Source: an uncultured Opitutia bacterium
GTDB taxonomy: Bacteria; Verrucomicrobiota; Verrucomicrobiia; Opitutales; UBA953
Reading direction: 5' to 3'
DNA: 13,952 nucleotides
Assembly: GCA_903840235.1 (NCBI GenBank)
Contig: CAIMFE010000073.1
Coordinates: forward strand, 1 to 13,952
Within the stretch, counting starts at the first letter, position 1. Every line of letters starts with the position of its first letter. The notes under the pieces were generated by a model. It ran no database searches. It saw nothing but the letters and a program-made list of their open reading frames with translations, and was not told where the DNA came from. The translations under genes were made by a program, and so were the position numbers. Of this stretch, positions 1 to 7,309 are shown piece after piece.

Positions 1-603
1 GGGCACCACATCTCAACCATTGAGGGTGGGGCAATTGTTACGAGTGACGATAAACTCTATAGTGTAATGCTATCCATTCGCTCGCACGGCTGGTCGCGCG
101 ATGTTCCTGAGGTAGATCGCCAAGCTTGGAAGCAGGAATTTAAAATTGATGACTTCAGAGAATTTTACAGCTTCTACTATGCAGGCTACAATCTGCGCTC
201 GACTGATTTAAACGCTTTCCTCGGACGTCAGCAGTTAAAGCGACTTCCTGAAATCGCCAAAATCCGTGCACACAACTTCGAACTTTATCGTCAGGCCTTG
301 CCTGAATTCTGGTCACAGACCAGTGAAGAAGGCTTTGTTTCGAGTTTTGCTTTTGGCACTTTCGCAAAAAACCGACTCGAGGTATCCAAACACCTCCTGG
401 GCCACGGTATCGAGTGTCGCCCATTGGTTTGCGGGTCCATGGGCCGTCAGCCGTTTTGGATAAAGAAGTACGGTATTACACACCTGCCAGTTGCCGATAA
501 GGTGCATGACTATGGGCTGTATCTGCCAAACCACGCGAATATTACAGAAGATGATATTAAATACGTGGCTAAACACTTTCGCGAAGTTGCTCAACCCTGT
601 TAG
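1..603 (+). CDS. DegT/DnrJ/EryC1/StrS-family PLP sugar enzyme, probably 3-dehydrase-like (5' truncated)
   Basis: This is the C-terminal 200 residues of a fold-type I PLP enzyme acting on nucleotide-linked 4-keto sugars; the start lies outside the window and the frame is open from base 1. The visible protein begins GHHISTIEGG, which aligns with the family's KNLTTGEGG segment, so the position of the Schiff-base lysine is histidine (residue 2). Later family features follow: HGWSRD (residues 29-34), GYNLRSTDLNA (from about 62) and GIECRPLVCGSMGRQP (from about 135), the last resembling the TRP..GN..RQP stretch of dehydrase-type members. A histidine here is known in ColD (GDP-4-keto-6-deoxymannose 3-dehydratase) and in the CDP-sugar 3-dehydrase E1/RfbH, which remove the C3 hydroxyl instead of transaminating. 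The role is therefore inferred to be deoxysugar synthesis for LPS, O-antigen or another surface glycan. The substrate cannot be told, and the missing N-terminus hides whether E1-type iron-sulfur cysteines exist. It converges on the GT10 gene with 2 bases between stops. Confidence 0.85.
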   Translation, partial: GHHISTIEGGAIVTSDDKLYSVMLSIRSHGWSRDVPEVDRQAWKQEFKIDDFREFYSFYYAGYNLRSTDLNAFLGRQQLKRLPEIAKIRAHNFELYRQALPEFWSQTSEEGFVSSFAFGTFAKNRLEVSKHLLGHGIECRPLVCGSMGRQPFWIKKYGITHLPVADKVHDYGLYLPNHANITEDDIKYVAKHFREVAQPC

Positions 604-605
604 AT

Positions 606-1628
606 TTATTTACGCCAGCCTGCCTTCCAGAGCAGACCATCTAATTTACAGCGCATACTTGAGAGGTGACGCTGGAGTCCTGTCCCGAGTGCATGATCAC
701 GCAGCCCTCGGTTTTTGTAGACTCGAGGTTTAGCGACCCAAGGAGCATCAACAAATTTCTTTAATGCGGATGAAGTATATTCAGGCGCAAACCATGCAGG
801 AATATGATTATCCTTAAACCAGGGCTCTTTGAGGTAGGAGAGATACAGTTGGTCATCCGAATCAACTTTCAAAATATAATCAATCGCCGCCTCGAAATTT
901 TGAAAATCTGAAACATTAATAAAACTCCGTGGGTTAAAATCACGGGCCACTTCGGGGTTACCCCAATAAATCGGCAGACTTTGGGCTAGCATCGGCTCAA
1001 CGAGTTTTTCTGTAGTATATCCAGGCGAGGATGAATTTTCAAAGGCTAGCGTGAATTTATACTGATTAATAAAAGACACTTTATCAGTGATGGTTCTACC
1101 GAGGTTATTGAAATGTCGTCCTCCTGAATCTACGGTTTTGCGTCGATTTAGCATTCGGAAAAATTTATTTCGTTCAGTCCCACGAGGATTTGAAACCACG
1201 AAATTACAGAAACCGTTTTTTTGCTTAAGAATAGCTTCCGGAACATCATGGTCACCTTTAATTAAGAGTGTCGGGTCTTCAATGTAGTGAATATACTGAG
1301 GTAGGCGTAAGTGTCGCGGCTCGCTCGGGAGATGACAGAAAGTAATCGCAAAATCACACTCTTCAAAATCCGGCAAAACATTTTCCGTGGTATAGAATAT
1401 TTTCTTCCCCAAAAAACTTCTATGGTCATTTCCAAAAGTTGAATAAATCAAGACATCGGCATCTTCTAAGGCTGACAAGGTTAAGTCATAATTCGCGCTT
1501 AACGCTCTCGTAAAGTAATTATTTTTGCGGTTAAGGCCCGAGAATTTATCAGTGTCGTGAACATTAAAAATAAAATCACTAAATGCGATTTTCAAGTTAG
1601 GTCGTGCACTTTGGTTTTCTTGAGGCAT
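606..1628 (-). CDS. GT10-family glycosyltransferase (alpha-1,3/1,4-fucosyltransferase type)
   Basis: A 340-residue protein of the GT10 fold, whose members transfer L-fucose from GDP-fucose to N-acetylglucosamine or glucose in Lewis-type glycans. The N-terminal acceptor half contains TENVLPDFEECDFAI (81-95), matching the bacterial GENVRPDF..CDYAI motif, and VDSGGRHFNNLG (166-177). The GDP-binding half carries the diagnostic block from KFTLAFEN (191-198) through YTTEKL (204-209) to PIYWGN (219-224). There is no signal peptide or membrane helix. The C-terminal 40 residues are rich in Lys/Arg and end in a Trp-containing segment (LLWKAGWRK), recalling the basic amphipathic tails by which bacterial GT10 enzymes attach to the inner membrane. 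It lies 5 bases after the upstream glycosyltransferase and is the last gene of the dnaE unit. A sampled stretch (1021-1140) is about 39% GC. Donor and acceptor are unknown; fucose is the family default. Confidence 0.92.
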   Translation of the reverse strand: MPQENQSARPNLKIAFSDFIFNVHDTDKFSGLNRKNNYFTRALSANYDLTLSALEDADVLIYSTFGNDHRSFLGKKIFYTTENVLPDFEECDFAITFCHLPSEPRHLRLPQYIHYIEDPTLLIKGDHDVPEAILKQKNGFCNFVVSNPRGTERNKFFRMLNRRKTVDSGGRHFNNLGRTITDKVSFINQYKFTLAFENSSSPGYTTEKLVEPMLAQSLPIYWGNPEVARDFNPRSFINVSDFQNFEAAIDYILKVDSDDQLYLSYLKEPWFKDNHIPAWFAPEYTSSALKKFVDAPWVAKPRVYKNRGLRDHALGTGLQRHLSSMRCKLDGLLWKAGWRK

Positions 1629-1633
1629 CGAAA

Positions 1634-2563
1634 TTATTTAGGGCCAAAGCCGGCTAAATTTACAGAGCGTAAGTAGTCCATGGCTCGTTCAGTCCGGAGC
1701 GTAGTATTTTCACCCGAGCCGGCACCCATGGCCAGCGAACCCCTTTCGCCACCTTGTTCCAACAAGCAGCCGAGTTCTTCCATGAGATCCAGACTCACTT
1801 CCGATGTGGCAACGCGGAAACGCGAAATATTGTGCAGGGATAGGTAGTTACTGAAGTAAACATCATCGTGATAACGGGAGCTTTTATTAGCTAAGGCTTT
1901 ACTGAGGTAATCTTCAAAATCGCCCCCGAAGAAAGACCGATGGACGATGAATCCACCAAAGCCACAAAGAATATCTACAGACCCATTGGGTGGTGACCAT
2001 TTTCGATAAAGATAATTATCAGCGTACCCATAAGCCGAACGTGGATCTTTTTCTACGAAATGAAGAAGCGTTTTGAGTGCCCCGGGAAGATGGCGAATGT
2101 CATCATCGACGACAAAAAACCATACATTGGCTTCAGGCGGAGTTCGGCGAATGGTAGGTATAAGTTTGGTGCCAGGCCCCTCATCTTCGCATCGGAATAT
2201 CTTTACTGGATAATTTTTAATGAAGTCAGGGATAATATATTCAGCCCCGGTACGAGCAAAGCGGTGGGGGATATTAAGATGAATCTCATTCGGTGGCCGC
2301 GATTGCCCTGAAGTCAGTGATTTTAAAACTGGTTCTATTAAATGGATGCGATCCGGGGCGGTGGTGAGTGTCGCCACAACATAGAGATTGTCGACTTGTG
2401 CCTGGGTCACATGCAGGTTTTTCCAAAACGATTCAGCTTTTTGCATTCTTAACCGATATCTGCGTTTACGCCGCCAAGCTCTGGTCGGGCCGCGCAGAAA
2501 AAAACCCAAGATAATTATTACAATAAAACCGACCCACAAAAACCCAATGTTATCCATGTTCAT
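1634..2563 (-). CDS. membrane-anchored GT-A-type glycosyltransferase
   Basis: A 309-residue protein. Residues about 5-23 form one hydrophobic segment followed by a strongly basic stretch (R24-R39, including WRRKRRYRLR), the pattern of a single N-terminal anchor with the catalytic domain in the cytoplasm. The catalytic domain shows GT-A features: VVATLTTAPDRI (62-73) as the first strand and loop, GPGTKLIP (129-136), the metal-binding VDDD (152-155) after a hydrophobic strand, GGFIVHRSFF (203-212), and HDDVYFSNYL (232-241), where an acidic pair before a hydrophobic helix is typical of the catalytic base region. It resembles the many 'glycosyltransferase family A' proteins of bacterial cell-envelope loci; donor and acceptor cannot be inferred. 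The start chosen is ATG at 2563; a second ATG two codons later (2557) is equally possible. No Shine-Dalgarno is visible. It begins 11 bases after the dnaE stop. A sampled stretch (1681-1800) is about 57% GC, so unlike GT10 it is not AT-rich. Confidence 0.85.
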   Translation of the reverse strand: MNMDNIGFLWVGFIVIIILGFFLRGPTRAWRRKRRYRLRMQKAESFWKNLHVTQAQVDNLYVVATLTTAPDRIHLIEPVLKSLTSGQSRPPNEIHLNIPHRFARTGAEYIIPDFIKNYPVKIFRCEDEGPGTKLIPTIRRTPPEANVWFFVVDDDIRHLPGALKTLLHFVEKDPRSAYGYADNYLYRKWSPPNGSVDILCGFGGFIVHRSFFGGDFEDYLSKALANKSSRYHDDVYFSNYLSLHNISRFRVATSEVSLDLMEELGCLLEQGGERGSLAMGAGSGENTTLRTERAMDYLRSVNLAGFGPK

Positions 2564-2574
2564 TATGTAATCAA

Positions 2575-5500
2575 TCAGCTGCGCGGGCCGAATTTGCGTT
2601 GGGGTGGCTGCGAGGGTGGGGTCGCTTCAATCTGTACACCTACACAGGCAGGATGTTTTGCAAAAAAGGCATAGGTGGTCGGATCAAAGCGCGTGCTCAT
2701 AGCATTGGCAGCTTCGGCAACTAAGATTCTGCCATCGGGCTGGAGGAACCCAATTTGCACCACACTTCGTCCGTCTACGCGGCGGGTATGGGCAACAATC
2801 TTTTCCATGAACTCGGCAGCTTCGGGTCCAGGTTTTAATGCAAATAGGATTTTCTTAATTAGACTCGGGGCATTGCGCAGGGGTTGAACGCTATGTACAT
2901 TGACCGACCACTCGCTGCGCTCTTCGCGATAAACAAGGCGTGCATCAGCGATGATGTGTGAGCCATCCATGAGTAAGGGGAGTTCTCCGTCTTTGACATT
3001 CGCAAAAGCTTCATACGCTTCAGAAAACATATTTACGCCAAAGGTAATTTTTCGAGAAGAAATCGTAAATAAAGCCCACGCACGATTATCCTTTTTGGTA
3101 AATTTCTTCTCTAGTCCGCCGACGATACCGCAAATTCTAATCAGATGTCGTTCTTCTTTATTTAACTCAAGCCGATCGGGTGTCGTTGTGAGCGTTGAGA
3201 TAATTTCATCGAGACCGTGATAGTCAGCAAGGGGGTGACCGCTTAAATAAAAGCCTAGGAGTTGTTTTTCGCTATTCAGCATTTCCAGCTTAGGCATCTT
3301 GGCTGATTTTCTTAAAATCAAATCGGAGGGACGTGCTGCGCCGGCATCTTCCGCACCCAGCATATCAAAGAGGCTTCCTTGTCCGCTCGCCCGCTCTTTT
3401 TTCTCAGCACTAAAATATTTTCTCACCGACTCGATTGAGTCTACTAAGTGTTGTCTGTCTTCGCCGCTGAAATCGAAGGCACCCGAGCGGGATAGGCAAT
3501 CGAGCGTACGACCATTAATATTTTCATCGCCCATCCGTTCCACAAACTCCGCAAAGTCTTTAAAGGGTCCATTCTTTTCGCGCTCCGCCACAATGGCGCG
3601 CGCTGCTTGTTCGCCTACACCCTTAATCGCTCCTAATCCGAAACGAATAGCTTTATCTTTTACGACGGGAGTGAAGTCGGTGTCGGATTGGTTAACATCC
3701 GGGCCGAGTGCCTTAAGACCGAGGTTTTCTACTTCGGCCATAAACTCCGCTAGTTTATCGGCGTTACCTTGTTCTGAGGTTAACACTGCGGACATGAATT
3801 CAACCGGGTAATTCGCTTTTAGATAGGCGGTACGGTAGGAGAGAATCGCATAAGCCGCAGAGTGTGATTTATTAAATCCGTACTCTGCAAATTTTTCCAG
3901 AGTCGCAAAAATTTCCTCCGCTTTCTTCTTTTCAATTTTATGTGTTTTGGCGGCGCCTTCGACGAAGATGGATCTTTGTTTATCCATTTCTTCTTTAATC
4001 TTCTTACCCATGGCTCGACGAAGAAGATCCGCGCCACCCAGAGAGTAGCCGGCAATGACTCGGGCGGCTTCCATTACCTGTTCTTGGTAAACTAAAATAC
4101 CGTAAGTTTCTTTCGCGACAGGCTCCAGCAAGGGGTGGGCGTAACGAATATTAGCTGCATCTTTTTTACTCTTAATGAACTCAGGAATGAATTGCATGGG
4201 GCCCGGGCGGTACAATGCAATCAACGCCACAATTTCATCGATCGTAGAAATGCTAAACTGACGGCAGAGTGACTGCATACCCGTTGATTCGAGCTGAAAC
4301 ACGCCTACCGTTTTCGCTTCGTTAAGGAGATTAAAGGTAACCGGGTCTTCGAATCCTACCTTATCAATGTCGAAGTCAGGCTTCTTCTGATGTTTGCGTA
4401 CTAATTTCTGAGCATCATCAATAATCGTTAAAGTTTTCAGTCCCAAGAAGTCCATTTTTAGCAGGCCTAGTTTTTCGACAGGGTCCTTGGAGTATTGGGT
4501 GGTGAGGTCGCCTTCTTGAACCGTTACAGGAATGATGTCGGTAAGAGGTCGGTCTGCGATAATCATACCGCAGGCGTGCTTTCCGCTGTTACGCACCATG
4601 CCTTCGATCACGCGACCCGTTTCCATGATGCTCGCGGCCTGTGGGTTCACATTTACCTCTTCGCGGAGTTCGTTCGATTTCTTAATCGCATCTTCTAACG
4701 AAATATTAATGTCATCGGGAATTAATTTCGCGAGTCGGTTGGATTCAATAAACGGTAAATCTCTAATGCGCGCTAAATCTCGCACCACCATCTTGGCACC
4801 GAAGGTTCCGAATGTGATAATATTGGCGACGCGATCAGCCCCATATTTTTTACGAACATAATTAACCACGGCGTCGCGGCCGCGAATACAGAAATCGATA
4901 TCAAAGTCTGGCGCCGATACACGTTCAGGATTTAAAAATCTTTCGAAGAGCAGACCGAAGCGAATCGGATCGATATCCGTAATCTTTAGACAGTAGGCGA
5001 CGATGGAACCAGCGCCTGATCCTCGTCCAGGACCCACCGGGATGCTTTGTTGATGTGCCCAGTCGATAAAGTCCCAAACAATTAGAAAGTAATCGACGAA
5101 GCCAGTGCCGGCGATGACGCCCATTTCATAATCAACCCGGCGACATAACTCCGCTGGGCTTGCTTGGTTAGAACCAGGCTTTTTCTCGTTACTCCAGTTT
5201 TTAGCGTCATCGTAGTCGACATTGTAGCGCTCTTTGAGTCCCTTTTTAACTAAGTCTAATAGGTAGGAGGCATTTTTACGCATGCCTTCGCGCACGGATT
5301 CCGAAATCGCAAAATCAGCTACCTTGCCTTCAGAGGCAATGATTCGATTTTTAAGTTCTTCATATCCATTAAGGATCTCATCGGTTTTTTTATCTGACTT
5401 AGGTTTTACGCCGTCATTAAAGATATAGACTGGGTAATTATTTTTTCCTACGGGTAATTGCACATCGCACATTTCGGCAATGGCCACAGTGTTTTTTATC

Positions 5501-6318
5501 GTTTCGGGAGCCTCCGAGAATATGCGAAGCATTTCGGCCTCACTCTTTAAATAAAACTCCTGTGCACTATAGCGCATTCTGCGTTCATCGGCTAAGCGTG
5601 CACCCGTTTGAATGCACAACATCGCATCATGGGCTACGGCATGTCCTGCATCGACGTAGTGAACATCATTGGTAGCGACAGCCCGTAACTTAAACTCGTC
5701 AGCTAATTTAAGTAGGTCGGCGATAATTCGCTTTTGTTCTTCGAGTCCGTGATCCATGAGCTCGATGACAAAGTTTTCGCGTCCGAAGATTTCGACAAAA
5801 CGCCCGCAAGCTTTACGAGCAGCCTCATAGTCGCCTTTCAGTAAATGTTGAGGAATGACACCTTGGAGGCATCCACTGAATCCGATTAAACCTTCTGAGT
5901 GTTTGGTTAACTGTTCGATGTCGGTCCGAGGTTTATAATGCAGGCCGCGGACGTGGGCATCGGAAACTAATTTAGTCAGGTTTTGGTAACCCTTAAAATT
6001 TTGGGCGATGACGCCCATGTGATAATATTTATGCTCACGGCGATCGGGCTTATCGGTGAGTGCGTGATCCCAGACTAAATAAAGTTCGCAGCCTAGGAGT
6101 GGTTTAAGTTTTCCGCCATTCTTAGATTTTTTTTGGGCTTCGTTCCAAAAATCAAAAAGCCCAAAAAGATTCCCGTGGTCGGTAATCGAAACTGCCCGCA
6201 TGTTCATATCGCAGGCGCGTTCCATCAATCGATCGATTCGACTGCAGCCATCGAGCATGCTGTAGTCCGTGTGTACATGCAGGTGTACAAAGTCAGGACT
6301 GGAATGTTCGTCGGCCAT
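2575..6318 (-). CDS. dnaE: DNA polymerase III subunit alpha
   Basis: The replicative polymerase catalytic subunit, 1247 residues (E. coli DnaE is 1160). The order is: PHP domain (about 10-290, with HLHVHTDYS at 12-20 and SITDHGN at 44-50), a linker of about 85 residues, the palm with GPGRGSGAGS (429-438) and PDFDIDF (470-476; catalytic D473 and D475), KMDFLGLKTL (621-630; third Asp D623), fingers (YRPGPM 703-708, YQEQVMEAARVIAGYS 744-759), helix-hairpin-helix (about 891-913), a clamp-binding pentapeptide QGSLF (980-984), and an OB fold (about 1059-1140). All nine PHP metal ligands known from mycobacterial DnaE1 appear present: H14, H16, D23, H48, E78, H100, C150, D218 and H220, so the PHP site is probably a working metal centre and possibly a proofreading 3'-5' exonuclease. 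A proline-rich tail closes the protein. ATG at 6318 is chosen because it directly precedes the PHP domain; no Shine-Dalgarno is seen. It heads a unit with two glycosyltransferases. Confidence 0.98.
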   Translation of the reverse strand: MADEHSSPDFVHLHVHTDYSMLDGCSRIDRLMERACDMNMRAVSITDHGNLFGLFDFWNEAQKKSKNGGKLKPLLGCELYLVWDHALTDKPDRREHKYYHMGVIAQNFKGYQNLTKLVSDAHVRGLHYKPRTDIEQLTKHSEGLIGFSGCLQGVIPQHLLKGDYEAARKACGRFVEIFGRENFVIELMDHGLEEQKRIIADLLKLADEFKLRAVATNDVHYVDAGHAVAHDAMLCIQTGARLADERRMRYSAQEFYLKSEAEMLRIFSEAPETIKNTVAIAEMCDVQLPVGKNNYPVYIFNDGVKPKSDKKTDEILNGYEELKNRIIASEGKVADFAISESVREGMRKNASYLLDLVKKGLKERYNVDYDDAKNWSNEKKPGSNQASPAELCRRVDYEMGVIAGTGFVDYFLIVWDFIDWAHQQSIPVGPGRGSGAGSIVAYCLKITDIDPIRFGLLFERFLNPERVSAPDFDIDFCIRGRDAVVNYVRKKYGADRVANIITFGTFGAKMVVRDLARIRDLPFIESNRLAKLIPDDINISLEDAIKKSNELREEVNVNPQAASIMETGRVIEGMVRNSGKHACGMIIADRPLTDIIPVTVQEGDLTTQYSKDPVEKLGLLKMDFLGLKTLTIIDDAQKLVRKHQKKPDFDIDKVGFEDPVTFNLLNEAKTVGVFQLESTGMQSLCRQFSISTIDEIVALIALYRPGPMQFIPEFIKSKKDAANIRYAHPLLEPVAKETYGILVYQEQVMEAARVIAGYSLGGADLLRRAMGKKIKEEMDKQRSIFVEGAAKTHKIEKKKAEEIFATLEKFAEYGFNKSHSAAYAILSYRTAYLKANYPVEFMSAVLTSEQGNADKLAEFMAEVENLGLKALGPDVNQSDTDFTPVVKDKAIRFGLGAIKGVGEQAARAIVAEREKNGPFKDFAEFVERMGDENINGRTLDCLSRSGAFDFSGEDRQHLVDSIESVRKYFSAEKKERASGQGSLFDMLGAEDAGAARPSDLILRKSAKMPKLEMLNSEKQLLGFYLSGHPLADYHGLDEIISTLTTTPDRLELNKEERHLIRICGIVGGLEKKFTKKDNRAWALFTISSRKITFGVNMFSEAYEAFANVKDGELPLLMDGSHIIADARLVYREERSEWSVNVHSVQPLRNAPSLIKKILFALKPGPEAAEFMEKIVAHTRRVDGRSVVQIGFLQPDGRILVAEAANAMSTRFDPTTYAFFAKHPACVGVQIEATPPSQPPQRKFGPRS

Positions 6319-6329
6319 GCGTGAGTGGC

Positions 6330-6335
6330 ATAATA
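6330..6335 (-). promoter_or_regulatory. candidate -10 element of dnaE
   Basis: On the minus strand these bases read TATTAT, a five-of-six match to TATAAT. Eleven bases separate it from the dnaE ATG, which would give an mRNA leader of only about 5 bases. There is no good -35 hexamer at the usual distance; the region there is the pyrimidine-rich minus-strand copy of the GCAGGAGGG repeat. It is offered as a candidate only, since AT-rich hexamers occur by chance. Confidence 0.3.
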
Positions 6336-6348
6336 GAGACTCAGGCTA

Positions 6349-6379
6349 GCAGGAGGGAAGGGAAAAGACTGCAGGAGGG
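6349..6379. repeat. 9-bp direct repeat GCAGGAGGG upstream of dnaE
   Basis: The 9-mer GCAGGAGGG occurs at 6349-6357 and again at 6371-6379, a centre-to-centre distance of 22 bp, about two turns of the helix. On the strand that carries dnaE it reads CCCTCCTGC. The copy nearer dnaE overlaps the expected -35 region of the candidate dnaE promoter and the other lies about two turns upstream. It sits in the 76-base gap between the GT8 stop and the dnaE start. An operator for a regulator binding one face of the DNA is possible; chance in a purine-rich stretch is the alternative. Confidence 0.35.
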
Positions 6380-6394
6380 CTTCTTTCGATGAAT

Positions 6395-7306
6395 CTACCC
6401 GCCAAACACTCTCTTCGTAACTATCTTAATTTTAAGAACCCTTTTACCTAAACTCTCCATGATCCGTGTTCCGATATTTTTTTTACCTATCAAGTTGTTA
6501 TACGGTTTTCGCTCTAAATTGGGTAAATTAAGTCTGTGGGCACACTCCCACCAGTAGTCGCCAAGGTGTGGCGGGCAGTTTACCGACCAGGGTTTAATGG
6601 GGCCGACATAATGCAAAATTTTTGCCCCTTGAAATTCAGTCGACGCTTCACTGGGTGGCATCTCAAGGTTATGACAAATAAAAAAACAATAATTCCAGCT
6701 GGGGTCGATTAATACTTTTTGCCCCTCACTATATTTATTAATGATGCACTGATCACAGAAAGTGACTTCTTTGATAAACTGATGGTATATTTCAGTGCAC
6801 TTTTCTATGAACTGATTTTTTCTGAGTGATTCCAGGTTTAGAATCATTACCCCCGAGTTGATGTATGGGTCGCCATCTTTTTTAGGCATTCTACTTAATT
6901 TTTTAGCCAACGCATCGGAGACTCCTCCGACGCTACTACTTCCCATTTGTATTTTAAATAACTCGCTGAGGTCGGCTTGTACTATCAGGTCGCAGTCTAA
7001 ATATATAATTTGAGGGTCAGGGATAGCATCCGGAATCAGCAATCTCTGATACGCAGCTTTTTTTATATGCCCCTGTTCTTTCCAGTCACTAAATAGCTGG
7101 TCAGATGTAATTTGAATACTGATGTCTACGCCTTTCTTTGCGAGAAGTTCTTTAATTGGCACCGTGGCACTCTCGGCTTCGCTGGGGATAATCCAGTATA
7201 CTTTTAATTTAGACTTGGAATGGGAGAACGCGGAAAAGGTAGCAACCGCAGCATAGTTAACAAAATTAGTATCAAAGCAAAATACTACAGGTATTACTTG
7301 ATCCAT
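6395..7306 (-). CDS. GT8-family glycosyltransferase (LgtC/RfaI-like)
   Basis: A 303-residue retaining glycosyltransferase of family GT8, whose bacterial members add galactose or glucose from UDP-sugars to LPS core and similar acceptors at the inner membrane. It shows IPVVFCFDTNFVNYAAV (5-21) as the nucleotide-binding start, YQRLLIPDAIP (86-96), the metal-binding IYLDCDLIV (101-109; DxD is D104-C-D106), YINSGVMILNL (148-158), CDQCIIN (184-190), and the late IL-H-Y-V-GPIKPW segment (230-240), whose His is a third metal ligand in this family. The last 25 residues are basic and amphipathic (K288, R289, K292, K294, K298, R299), consistent with membrane attachment as in LgtC. It starts 3 bases after the tyrS stop with no Shine-Dalgarno, so it depends on tyrS transcription and probably on re-initiation. 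A sampled stretch (6661-6780) is about 33% GC against about 53% in tyrS, suggesting separate origin. The exact sugar is unknown. Confidence 0.93.
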   Translation of the reverse strand: MDQVIPVVFCFDTNFVNYAAVATFSAFSHSKSKLKVYWIIPSEAESATVPIKELLAKKGVDISIQITSDQLFSDWKEQGHIKKAAYQRLLIPDAIPDPQIIYLDCDLIVQADLSELFKIQMGSSSVGGVSDALAKKLSRMPKKDGDPYINSGVMILNLESLRKNQFIEKCTEIYHQFIKEVTFCDQCIINKYSEGQKVLIDPSWNYCFFICHNLEMPPSEASTEFQGAKILHYVGPIKPWSVNCPPHLGDYWWECAHRLNLPNLERKPYNNLIGKKNIGTRIMESLGKRVLKIKIVTKRVFGG

Positions 7307-7309
7307 AAA

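Noticed and set aside
3299..3811. 170-codon plus-strand open frame inside dnaE
   Set aside because: It is antisense to a well-conserved dnaE region, has low-complexity Ser/Arg/Ala composition and shows no motif; a shadow of biased codon use.
6319..6394. Rho-independent terminator after the GT8 gene
   Set aside because: No GC-rich inverted repeat followed by a U-run on the minus strand; the notable structure here is a direct repeat, which cannot form a hairpin.
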